Below the pieces are notes generated by a model. It did no database searches. It saw only the letters and a list, made by a program, of their open reading frames with translations, and was not told the DNA's origin. A program made the position numbers and the translations under genes. From Lepas anatifera (taxonomy: Eukaryota; Arthropoda; Thecostraca; Lepadidae): a stretch of 64,000 bases of DNA. Within the stretch, counting starts at the first letter, position 1. Each line of letters begins with the position of its first letter. The DNA lies in the NCBI GenBank assembly GCA_034440635.1, contig JAOTON010000975.1, positions 1,116,001 through 1,180,000 on the forward strand, written 5' to 3'. Below are positions 1 through 10,639 of the stretch, piece after piece.

Positions 1-1
1 G

Positions 2-1944
2 TGTAGCTTCTTGAAAAAGGCTTTAGTATCCTATAACTTTGGACCGCAATTTAGATCACTTATTAACTTATTGTACCTTAATTCAGGAAATTTTTCTAGA
101 GTATTGCTGAATGGATTTCTAGGGGATAAAATATTTTTAAGTCAAGGTATTAGGCAGGGCGACCCAGCCAGCGGATATTTGTTCAACTTGGTAGTGGAAC
201 CTCTTGCTTCTCAGCTGAAAATGTCAACGCAATTCAGTGGAATCCAGATTGGAATCCGCAACGAATACGTTACCGAGATTCGCGTCTCCCAATACGCTGA
301 TGATCTGATCACGTTTGTTAAAGCCGACGAGAACTCTTTGACAACAGTTATCACGGAACTGACAAGGTTCTCACACTTTTCGAACCTCAGACTAAACGTA
401 AGCAAAACGAAATGCCTACCAATCGGACCAATAAATGCAACACTGTGCAATAATACATTAGGCATCACCTTCGTGGACGAATTAAAGGTTCTGGGTATTA
501 AGTTCAATAAAACAAATGATTCAATAACTGAACATAACCTAAAAGAGAAAGTTGAGTCCATTCGTCACGAGATCACACAGTGGAGGAGACGAAATTTAAC
601 ATTGATGGGTAAAGTAACTGTAATTAAATCATTGTTGATATCTAAACTGGTACATATTTTTATATCATTACCAACTCCTTCCCCAAGCATGATTCAGCGA
701 CTCAACAAAATTTTTCATGATTTTCTTTGGAACAATAGAAGCGATCCAGTAAAACGTGCCAAATTATCACAAAGAACAATGCATGATGGCCTACACGTCA
801 CAGACTTGCCCTCATTCATTAAAAGCTTAAAAGTCGGGTGGGTAAAACGCTTATATACCTCAGAACAGACATGGACGCTTCTCATTCGACGTAATTTGCC
901 ACCAGTGCAACAACTGCTTACCTACGGCGACATAAAGTTAAGAAAAGTTGTTAAGACAATTCAAAATCCATTTTGGTTGAATGTTTTAGAATCATGGGCA
1001 GAGTTCATTCAACTTTACAAACCTCCAGATGAGGATGTTCTCACCAGTAAACTATGGTTTTCTAATTTTACAAAGTTTAAAACCACGATTGTGAAGGATT
1101 GGGATGCTAAGGGTCTTCGATTCATCGGCGATCTCGTAAATACTGATGCTGCAAGGCCTTTCACACATGCCGAGCTGCAACGTATTTATAATATACCAAT
1201 GACTTTTCTGTGTTACCAGTCATTGATTCGCGGACTACCTAGAAATGTACAAAACTGTGCGAATAGTCTGAAATTCCCTCAGCCAACGTTGCCATATCAG
1301 ATTGCGCTTATTAGCAAAAATACAAACACGAAAAAAATAGCCTACAGAGAATTTATTACCGATTTAAGAAAAAATATGAGCATTCCCAACAACTATGGAT
1401 AAATCGATGGAGACAAGATGGCATAGAATCACCCTATGTTGGAAGTATGTTTGTCATATGTTTAACAACGAAGAGTACGTATTTGCAATCGTTTCATTTC
1501 AAAGTAATGTCACGGATAACAGCTACAAATAGATACCTTCACTCTATAGGCAGAGCTGAATCTGCGTTATGCACCTTCTGTTGCGAATCCATTGAAACTA
1601 TAGAGCACCTGTTTTGGTCATGCCCAAAGACCCAAATCTATATTAGAAATATTCAAAATCAGCTACTTGAGCAGTACAGTGTTACCTACCTTTTTCAGAA
1701 GCCAGACTGGTTTCTTCCCTCCCTTGAAAGCGGTAAACAAATTGATATTCTTATAGTGACGGTAGCCAAGTTGGTCATATTCAAAGCCCGTTTAACTAAA
1801 CGAGAACCAGCAGCAGCACATTTTATGCAGTATTTACGGTTAGAAGCCGCAAAAGAGGTAAAAGTTGCGAGGAAGAAGGATAGAATCGGGAATTTTTACG
1901 AAAAATGGGGAGAGATGGGAAGATTGGCCCTCCACCAGTCATAG
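2..1944 (+). pseudogene. L1/Tx1-like non-LTR retrotransposon ORF2, 3' part (frameshifted, cut by window edge)
   Basis: This is reverse transcriptase of a non-LTR retrotransposon, the enzyme that copies element RNA at a nicked target. The frame is open to base 2, so the endonuclease and RT fingers lie outside the window, and the TTG at 11 is not a real start. Visible motifs are GIRQGDPASGYLFN (RT motif B, about 143-190), YADD (catalytic motif C, 293-304), LNVSKTKCL, and LKVLGIKF. These are followed by the MGKVTVIKSLL...FLWNN segment typical of the L1/Tx1 group. A stop at 1400-1402 separates this from a second frame (about 1399-1944) that continues the same protein: NRWRQDG, then a CX2C...HX4C zinc-knuckle-like motif at about 1572-1622. 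A single-base frameshift near 1396-1402 therefore kills the ORF. The family-level call is firm; the exact clade is inferred. Confidence 0.88.
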
Positions 1945-3318
1945 CTCTCTGATGGCCGCAAAATATCACTTGAAATTGAAAATAGCGTCCGGAGTGTACT
2001 CTGTCTTTGCATTGTTGGAATGTAACTCACAAAGTGCATGCTGTCACATACATATACTCATTACACAAGTACACAATTGCACACAAGCTGAAGCAATACG
2101 CGCATGCACGCACACACTCACAATACTCACCCACACACACGTCACACTCCCAGTCCTGCACACAGTCCATACCCATAGTCACTCGTTCTTACCCATACCA
2201 ACAACCAAACACACAAAATTTCACTCTCCAAATCACAGGCTCTCTCGCTCCTACGTAAGACGCGTGTAGCGATTCACTCAGGTGAAGTAAAGCGAGAGAT
2301 GCTGACGTAGCGCTGGAAGAGTGTTTTTGAGATGAAACTTTGTATGGAAAATATACCTGAAAAAAACTAGCCTAGTGTCCCTATCATTCAAATCAACTAT
2401 TCATAAACCATTCTGCATCATTTACGCCAAGTAAGTTTGCTTCTTCGTCTGTTGTTGCTTACCCCCTTTCAAGGTAAAATAAGGTCACGGGTCGAAAAAT
2501 GTCTAGTCAGTATTGGCTGCAACTCAAATAATTCGGTGTTCATCCCATTTAAAAATATCGAATTGAAACACTCATCTACATCTATACATATATTCAGAAA
2601 GCACGCAACACACATGGGTTAAAAAACGAGCATATGAGGTAAAACAAGATGAAGTGGTAAGAAACCAATACCCCACGTTTACAGCAGGCCAGGGGCAGGC
2701 GCAGGCGGGTCAGAGGAGCGAGTGGATGGCCATGCACACATACGATGCGGTGTACGATGTGGTAATAAATAAATTAAAAAAAGAGTGTGAGAGAGAAAAA
2801 ATTAAATAACATAAAATAAAGTCAATTTGCCAGAAACCGCGTATGGGATACGTAGTGTTATCATATCGTTATTCCACAATGAGGTCACGCATGGCCAAAT
2901 CAAGGCCATGGAATGTTTTAAGGGTCATGAAAGGTCTAACCTGACAAAAGTGATCCTCGAAGGTTGGGAGAAAATATTATGTGCTATTTCATGAGCAAAT
3001 GCTTCAAAAGAACGATGGGAGACAGGAGCATTCACGAGAAAACGGGCACAGGTACCCAAATGATCCCAACATGCTCCAACTCTTGAGGTCTTAACTCCGT
3101 GACATTGAAAGGTAGGAACAATTTTTTCTCGCAAAATATGCGCAATGAATGCCCCAGAGGCTATACAGCATTTCAAGACTCTAACTTAAGAAGCTTGTTT
3201 TCAATTCTTGAAAAACCTGAGGGGGAGAGGGTTGCAACAACCCCCCTGTAAGTGCAAGGGTTATCACACCCTATGGCGTTGACTAGAAATAAGTGGATTG
3301 AAAAGTCTGTGGTGCCCC
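1945..3318. other. Retrotransposon 3' flank and unassigned AT-rich DNA
   Basis: The 3' UTR of the preceding element probably lies here, but I cannot find its end. About 2060-2230 is a CA-rich, simple-sequence-like stretch (repeated CACACA, ACTCACA, CACACTC). No coding potential is recognised; the short frames across the CA-rich part are composition artefacts. Confidence 0.5.
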
Positions 3319-3319
3319 C

Positions 3320-4350
3320 TTAACCCTCGCCACACCGGGGGCCATCGATGGCCCCCCTAAGGTTTTTCCGGGATAGCAGAAAAACGAAGAGGCGCAGCAC
3401 CGCGGTTGAGGGCTCTTCCTCTCACTGAATCATTTTCCCACCATCCCTAAAATTTTTACCCCGGTTCACCCAAGATCAGGGCACCAGACGAGGTCAACCA
3501 AGGTCACCTCACTTCAACTTTAGAGCTCTGTAAGAGCTACAATTCAAAGTCGATCAATTTGAAAATCCTTACACTTTATGGCCCCTCCAGGGTCAACAAG
3601 GTGTATATCCGGGATTTTTCGATTTCGTGCTCCTGAGGTCAGGTCACGAGGTGACCTCTCCCATTGAAAAAGCATGGGGACAAGCTGTCTTATGAGCTAA
3701 AAGTCACAAAAGAGATTGAAAATGCTCAGCTTGATCAGAAAAGCGTTCTTGGACACCCTTTTACGGATTCCAGGCGTAATATTTGCTCTTTGACCTCTCC
3801 AAGGTCATCCAAGGCCACCAGGGGTCAAAAACAGTATTCTGACAATCTTTTGACCTAGTTAAGCTAGAGCGCTGAAACAAACACCATCGTGTTTGTCTCG
3901 TCACTGGCTTTCATTTGACATACGGCAAGGTCACTTTCTGGCCTTTCATGACCTCAGGTCATCTCAGGTCACGAGGTGACCTCTGGAGGTCAAACCACTG
4001 GCGGAAGGTCTTTATGTTTCAGATAGCGGAAAACGGACTGGCAATTTCCTATCAAATGTACTTTACCAGACCTCAATAGCTCTAATGGCATAAGAGTTAT
4101 GCCCAGTTTGCTTAAGCATGGCATATTTGAGTGAAAATAGCCGATTTTGACCTAATATGACCTCTGGAGGTCAAACCATTGACCTGAGCACTAAAACATG
4201 TGAAGTAATTTCTTACTGAATTCACGCGAGCTCTCTATTGCACTTTGCAGATTTGCGCTAACTCTCATATTTTCGGAGTTGGAGGGGAGCCATCGATGGC
4301 CCCCCGTGGGGCGAAGGTGGCGCTGGACCCCCCGGTGGGGCGCGGGCTAA
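3320..4350 (+). mobile_element. TTAA-flanked AGGTCA-rich MITE, family A copy 1
   Basis: This is a non-autonomous DNA element of about 1.03 kb without an ORF. The left end reads TTAACCCTCGCC and the right end, reverse-complemented, reads TTAGCCCGCGCC. Both ends carry the subterminal CCATCGATGG palindrome (about 3350 and 4289). The left end is followed by a degenerate GC-rich segment (about 3393-3412) where other copies have a hairpin. The body is packed with AGGTCA/TGACCT hexamers. It matches 49223-50254 in inverted orientation over its whole length and 43910-44455 as an internally deleted form. TTAA target duplication is supported by the 43910 copy; here the right side has mutated to CTAA. 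Confidence 0.82.
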
Positions 4351-4439
4351 ATTCGGACGTTCCGCCGTCACTGGCATTAACCATACCTTGAGTTACGACG
4401 GTACAGCTCCATAGTGACACCTAGTGTCATGTTTCGGAA

Positions 4440-5687
4440 ATATGAGGTAGTATATTTAGTGCAAAAACCATATTTTTGTTATTTGACCTAAAAGAGAATT
4501 TCCAGATGTAAAAATTATATCACACGAATCCATAAATTTCACTGTACTGCGGGTCAAGGTCACCGTTCAAAAACTAGGTCACGAGGTCATGAGGTCAAAT
4601 TTTCAGAAATATAGAAATCGAAGATAGCCAAATTGAAATATGCTAAATGATGAACAAAACTGTAAAATATCGTTACTATCATTCAAAGAATGACAGAACT
4701 ATAGGCTTTCAAAACAATGCCTGCATGGTGACCCCTGAAAAATTTAGGAGGGCTATATCTGTCATACCAAATTTTCAAATAATTTTTTGATGCCGTGGTT
4801 AGATTCTGCACCTTTGAAACCCCCTTGGCACCAATTTTAGAGAGAATAAAAAATAAAAGGGTTTTAATTTTATGAAATTTTTGGTCGATTTCGATTTTTT
4901 GGTCGATCCCAGCTGTCACAAGTCCTTTACACAGAGATGTAAAAACGGAGGCCTGGGGTTGATGCTTGGTGAGAAGTTCATTTAAACTAACCGAATTTGG
5001 CATAGCTCTAGCCCAAAAGGCTTCACTAAAAGGATCAGGATGATGCTAAACCCTTTTGCAGGCTGTTTATAGACGAAACTGTTGAAGGCAAAACCATATA
5101 TCGAGGTATTAAATATATCAACACCATTTTTGTATTGGGTCAAATATTAGAAGCATATGCTCGTATCAGGGGGATTTGATGGATGGATCGGGTAAGAATA
5201 TGAGTGACTCATTAGTCCAAGCTAAGTTGTGTCTAAATCGATTTCTCTCATCGGGAGGGATCAAGCGAGACGCCTCTTGAAATACTTTAGACGCTCAGTT
5301 ACTAGGTCATTAAACCCCGAAAATGAAAAACGAAAACAAAAACGGTCTTCAAAACCCTCCATGAGCTAAATTGGTACGGAAACTATGGGAATATGGAACT
5401 CACCACGTTATTTGGCATGTTCATCGTCATGGCAAACGGCCGGAGAAACGGTGATATTCTTTTCGTGGCATGACTTCACCTCTATTGACCCTAAATTGGA
5501 CCGGACAAAAATTGTTCAAATGTTTTTATGGATCTTTAGATTGATGGCCTATTCAACGCCGTCTACGGTTTTCACTATCTAGCGTGGTTCTTGAGATCTT
5601 AGGGGTGGGGGAGGGGGTTACCGGGTACCCGTCCACCTCTCCCGCCAAAGCGAAGGTGGCTCAGACTCCCGTGAATGCACGTGCTAA
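4440..5687 (-). mobile_element. AGGTCA-rich MITE fragment(s), family C end
   Basis: One end is clear. Read on the minus strand from 5687 it is TTAGCACGTGCATTCACGGG, then GAGCCACCTTCGC, matching the starts at 48763 and 62412. Hexamers AGGTCA/TGACCT cluster at 4490-4600. The other end is not identifiable, so this may be two abutting fragments. The small minus frame at 4683-5003 resembles nothing I know and is probably fortuitous. Confidence 0.55.
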
Positions 5688-8020
5688 TAGACAACTGGTC
5701 TAAACATCGTTCACTGTTTTTACTTTGCACTTATGAGTGCGCTCACAGACTCTTTCAGACAAGGACACAGACGCACAGAATTCAGAAGTGGACTCCGCAG
5801 CAAAAAAATCGCACCCCTCAGCACAAAATCCGTGGCGATGCCTTCATCCAAGGATCCATTGAGAGTGCTATTGTTAAGCGAAAATGTTTCACCGCCTCTG
5901 GTTTGAAGTCTCGCCAAATTCCCGATTGTCCCGAGTGGAATTTAGTGTAATTAGGCGTACTTTTTGCCGAAAATTATGAAACCACTCATAATTCATATTA
6001 AAAATGTACAGTAAGCTCAATATTTTTATTTTTAAAATGCTCCTCTAGGAAAAGAAATAAATATCTGCCTGTGGATGATGTCATGATCTGGTAACCACTA
6101 CCATACTCGAAAAGCTTCAAGGGCTTCGATTGGCTAATGCTTATCGTGACGTCAGCATGTCGTCACACTAGGAGCTCACAACATTGGCCGCCAAGCGAGA
6201 GGTACATGAGAGGTACATTTCGGGTAGGTTTTAGTTTTTTTCTACGGAAATATCGAGTTCCAAGACAAATGATATTTAGAGTACCTGGTTTTCTGACTTA
6301 CTTTACAACTTGGCTATCTCAGTTAAAATCACGTTATAAAGGTGCCACATTCCCGACGCTCCCGAGATCAGCGAACTCGGTAGCCGTCTCGTCTGAGTCT
6401 ACAAGCAGCCATGAAAAGTGACGCAGATAATGAAGCCGATAGAGAACAAAACATGACTTGTAATCCCTGATAACAACATTCTGAATACATTTCCACATGC
6501 ATTCTTAATGGTACTACCCTTTCCACTGAAAAATTTCAGCTGAATTTTTCCCTAGGCAAGTGAACGCGCCTCCACCAATCAGCGGCCGCCATCTGTAAGC
6601 GGCAACTTACCCGCGAGGCACAGAGGTGAGTGGGGTCACGGTCGCTAGATACCGCTAATGGGTTGGAGCAAACCTTCCGTCAGTGGGGAGGGGTAGCGTG
6701 GCGAACTATAACACCCACGTGCGCAGAGGTGGTTTGTAAGTGCGTGTTGCCACGCGCCTGGACTTGTTGAAAATGATTGGCGGTGCCAAAATTTGAACCA
6801 ATATCAATTTAGCCTTCTCATTTCTCCCGAGTTGTGCATCTCCTGAGCACCCTCAAGATGCATAAATCCACACTCCTGCGTGCTTTTGATGTCGGGGAGA
6901 GGAACAGGTGCTGGCACAGAGCATTCATTCCATGTGGATAAATTTATGTGTGAGGTGTTTGTACGACGTGCAGTACCGAAAGCCTGGTAAAATCATGCGT
7001 TCATAAAATGTTTCTGCTATGTATATATCCATATCTTTAGCTAACATAGTTGCTGGCACTGAGCTGGAATCTGCATTGTTTTTTTCATTTCATTCTGCAT
7101 GCTGGAGATTTTGATAGCCTTTGTTTGTAATCGCAAATGGGTTGGTTGGCTGCAGTTTTTAAGCCAATACGCTCCTGGCCCATGTGGCATCGTGTTCTTA
7201 AGGGGCTTTTCCAGGACCCTCCACTAAAAAAAGATGAAGGAAGAGCCATCAAGCTATCTTGGGCTGAAAGGAGACCAGAAGACCAAAACTGTTTACAGAA
7301 AAGCCAAAGGAAACCAGAGACCTCAAACTATCGGGCCATTTTTGAAGCTGGGGTTTAGCGACGCACCAACTGTTAAAGTTATAGTTCGGCGACAACTCCA
7401 CGCTGTGTGGATGGTTCTTGACGATATGTCTATGTAACTTCCCATTGTCGTACGTCAGCCTGAAATTTCTCGGATTTTTTTTCCTGGGAGCTGAGTGGGG
7501 GAAAACGCAAACCCTTGCAAAGGGTCCAAACACGCCTAGCCACCTTGCGTCACTTGTTGTCATCGTAGAGGGGCCACAAGTGAGAGTCGCTGGTGAATAA
7601 TCGGACGCCGAGGTTCAGCCTGGTGCCGACTTGACATGCCACTTGTACAGCGGTGCTTGAGGTCACCAGCTACAATGTCTTTCTGCTGAACACGCCTGGC
7701 CTTGGTTGACATCTGTGGCCTCCTGTTCTATGACCCACAGCAATGCTAAAATCTAGGCACTGCGTCTATCAGGCTCGCTTACCAATCATTTTGAATTGTG
7801 GATGTGAATTATGAACAAGCGCGCTGGAGGGGGTCTCGGAGACCGCTCACTTGTTTTTCCACGATGGCCGGAGAACCGCTCTTAACCGAAAAATCATACT
7901 TCATTACAGTTGCGAAAAGTGAATGGCGCGTCGAATGGTGATGTAATTTTGAAAATCGATCAATACTTGTTTGACTTATTGACTTTCAAAGTCAGATCTA
8001 TATTTTGGTGTAGCCACAAT
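5688..8020. other. Unassigned intergenic DNA with a two-copy repeat and a SINE tail
   Basis: No gene is recognised. About 6565-6735 (CTCCACCAATCAGCG ... GGGGAGGGGTAGCGTGGCG ... ACCCACGTGC) recurs in the same order at about 32475-32625, so it is a dispersed repeat of unknown type. About 7334-7420 is the 3' tail of the tRNA-SINE also seen complete at 31226-31410 (minus orientation, motif GCGACGCACCAACTG). The rest shows no structure I can support. Confidence 0.5.
7334..7425 (-). repeat. SINE tail fragment
   Basis: The plus strand reads GGGGTTTAGCGACGCACCAAC, then a GCGACAACTC block, matching the 3' half of the intact SINE at 31226-31410. The tRNA-like head is absent, as in a 5'-truncated insertion or a decayed copy. 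Confidence 0.6.
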
Positions 8021-8029
8021 CGCGCGTTC

Positions 8030-8460
8030 GTACTAGTTCGCCTGCATTAGAGCCAAATGGGGACGTCATAACGCCATATAAATGAGATTATACGTCAGTT
8101 CAACCTAAAGTGAAGGTCCAGGTCAAAGGTCACAGGTCAAAGTCATACCAGTATTTTCCAGGTCATTGACCCCAGTGCTTCCAGTAAAATGTTTTTACCC
8201 AGTATGACGTATGACGTATGACGTATGCCAACGGTTGGCATATTATAGATAAAGTGAACCTTATAGGGAAGGTATCATATTATGGCGGCAAAGGTAAATG
8301 ACCTGGAATGACCTTAACCCTAATATTTTGGGGAACATTTCTCTATGACCTTGGTTCACTTTTTAACATATTCCCGATTTTTTCCCATAAAAGCGGAATT
8401 TCCCAATAGGCCCAAAGCACGGCCAATATTTGACATTTATGATCATATATGACATACGAA
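8030..8460. mobile_element. AGGTCA-rich MITE fragment, family D-like
   Basis: The stretch is rich in AGGTCA/TGACCT and includes CAGGTCAAAGGTCACAGGTC near 8120. It also has a short tandem run of TATGACG (four near copies at about 8203-8228, each giving a TGACGT CRE-like core). It resembles 14395-14640 and the internal parts of 22109-22930 and 25948-26799. Terminal sequences are not preserved. Confidence 0.5.
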
Positions 8461-8788
8461 GTTCCGATAACGATCCATCACTTCCATGCTCGTTGTGCTA
8501 AGGCTGCTTTACTGTGCGTCTGCAACGAGAGAGGAGGCGCAAACATCTCCGCTCAAACAAGCAAAAAATAGCCGCTCAAACCATTCCTACCGCTCGACAG
8601 ATTTTCGATAACTTTCGCTAACGTTTCATTAGTGTGCCATCCCCACCTATCCTGTCCTCACACCAATCTTGTATCTGTGCGAAAACAAAAATCAAAACGC
8701 ATGTGTGAAATGAGGGCATTAGACAAAAACATTTAGTCTCCCGGTGCGTCAACGGAAAGAGACAACAACCATTGTATTCAAAGACTCA

Positions 8789-8893
8789 ACAACTCGACTC
8801 GAACTCTAACAGAGTCGAGTTGTCGACAAAACATCAAATGTTTTCAAACAGTTATCTACTGTTAGAGTTGTCGATAAAACTCGACAACTCTAA
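8789..8893. repeat. Pair of adjacent perfect hairpins sharing a TCGACAACTC core
   Basis: Hairpin 1: 8789-8800 pairs with 8812-8823 (12 bp, ACAACTCGACTC, 11-nt loop). Hairpin 2: 8862-8874 pairs with 8881-8893 (13 bp, TTAGAGTTGTCGA, 6-nt loop TAAAAC). The two stems share the ACAACTC/GAGTTGT word, so alternative pairings between them are possible. This could be the inverted ends of a very small element or a remnant of one; no protein is associated. Confidence 0.75.
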
Positions 8894-8899
8894 TCCTAA

Positions 8900-10322
8900 T
8901 CTAAGCCTAGCTGAGTAGAAAATGGGCACAAAATAAGTTGACTGAAAAAACATAATGCAAGACCTGAACAATAGTTGCATGCTCTGTACTGAGTATGCCA
9001 TGAACCAATGCGTAGCGGTTGTGTGGAAGCGAGTTTTATTGGCGTGTTTGCTACTCAAATCCCCACTAGGTGAATTTTCGTCACTTAGTTCGGGAAGGTA
9101 GGTCTCTAAAATTGTTCACGATTCCACAACCCTACAACGAGATGCACAAAATCCGCAGACGATACAGTATGCAATGCATCCGGATCACATGCAGATAATT
9201 GCAAACCGGCAGCTCCACTGCTTAAATGAGGTTAGCCTCTTCGAACAGGGTTTCGTTTTTTACTGGTTCTGCAAGGCACTTGTCTTCCACTTCTGCTTTC
9301 TACCGAGTTCTCTAAAAATTCTGCTGCACGACTCGGCTGCACTTCACGACAAGCTCGGCCGAAGACCCACTTCAGGTAAACGAGCCCCGTTGCAGGGCGT
9401 GGGACCGGCTGAGGTACTTCTCGGGGAGTAACCATGGCAGGGGCGGAGTCAGGGGTCTCGCCTATGCCTATGTCAACGTCGAACCTCTTATTGTCTGTGT
9501 CTGCACTCGACCTGGGTCTGGAACTGATTGGTAGCTAGAGGTTTGCATAAAACATTTTCCACAGGCTGACTCTACCGATCTTTGGGCAACTCCTCTTCCT
9601 AGCCTGTTCATTCTGGTGGCGTATATATTTGATGAAATTGAAAAATGTATTGGTGTTTATAGGAAACTTGTGGACTTTTCGTTTTATTTGACCTATTCTT
9701 AGTCCATTGACATAAAAATGAACAAAATCAGCAAATTTTTAGGGGTGACCAACCGAGTTCAAAACTCTTAGTTTTTCCACAGATATAACCCGAAACAGGG
9801 AAATATGCTTTTTAAAACAGAGCCATTTCTTTTCATGACGTACAGCTGATGCCATAAAATATTTATTTAGCATTTAGGCAATACTTGCATCAGAAGCATA
9901 CTTTCGCTGGTTCGTCTTCTAAGTGAACCAGATACTGGCCCAATAAATAATCTAGTTCACCCAGGTGAACCAGGAACTCAACAATTAACGCAATAAAACC
10001 GACCCTCCCGTGCAGCAGATCCAACAAGTGGCTTCATCTCTCACGCGCCCAAATGACGACAGCCCAGGTAGAAGTCCTGGTACAGTGATGGTTTCCCACC
10101 TGTGAGAGTGCAGGCCACAGCTCACAGCCAGCCCGTTTCCAGATTCAGCCCCTGCAAAAAAAAACAAGTTGATGAAAAGTTATGATAGTATAGTTGAGTG
10201 GAGAAGCAAAGGTCAGATGATTCTGAAAGACTCGAATGAAAATAATTGGGCCAAGGATTCCCAAAGGAGCCAGGATAACGGCAGCAGACGCTTAAGCGAC
10301 GCTGATTACAACCACTACGAGG
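8900..10322. other. Unassigned intergenic DNA
   Basis: No recognised gene or element is seen. At 9434 the words CAGGGGCGGAGTCAGG resemble a hAT-MITE terminus of the type found at 42369, but no partner end was found. About 9900-9975 has a run of GGTGAACCA/TGGTTCACC-like words of unknown meaning. Confidence 0.4.
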
Positions 10323-10480
10323 CAGTGGCGGATCCAGGAGTTCATTTGGGGGAGGGGGCAAGAAGGCTTCAGCCTCCCTCACTATTGCCTCGAATCAGCC
10401 TCCGGCTATGTATTTACTACAGGCACTCTGGCATCTGGGGAGAGGTTCTTGAACCCCTAGCCCCCTGGTATCCACCACTG
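10323..10480 (+). mobile_element. 158-bp hAT-type MITE
   Basis: The left end CAGTGGCGGATCCAGG and the right end, reverse-complemented CAGTGGTGGATACCAGG, form TIRs. The 8-bp flanks CTACGAGG and CCATAAGG agree at 5 of 8 positions, as expected of an old target duplication. There is no coding capacity. It sits 25 bp from the start of the much larger hAT element at 10513, which has related termini. Confidence 0.72.
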
Positions 10481-10504
10481 CCATAAGGGAGAGCTCAGCA
10501 AGTA

Positions 10505-10512
10505 CCTGGGCT
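10505..10512. repeat. Target-site duplication CCTGGGCT, left copy
   Basis: Eight bases immediately before the left TIR of the 6.7-kb hAT-type element. The identical copy follows the right TIR at 17187-17194. Joining the flanks predicts an empty site with CCTGGGCT once, followed by CAGCTGCG. Confidence 0.88.
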
Positions 10513-10579
10513 CAGTGACGGATCCAAGGGGGCCCAGGGCCCGGGCCCCCTTAGCTCCGAAGCGCCTCAGCATAGCTTA

Positions 10580-10614
10580 GCTCATATCGGGCGCCGAAGG
10601 CGCCCGATATGAGC
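10580..10614. repeat. Perfect 16-bp hairpin with GAA loop, subterminal in hAT element
   Basis: 10580-10595 pairs perfectly with 10599-10614 (arm GCTCATATCGGGCGCC, loop GAA). It lies about 70 bp inside the left TIR, and its GGCGCC tip equals the core word of the adjacent minisatellite. The 277-bp hAT MITE at 42369 has an analogous 11-bp stem with a TTC loop. Confidence 0.9.
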
Positions 10615-10639
10615 GGCGCCTATACCCATTTCGTGCGCC

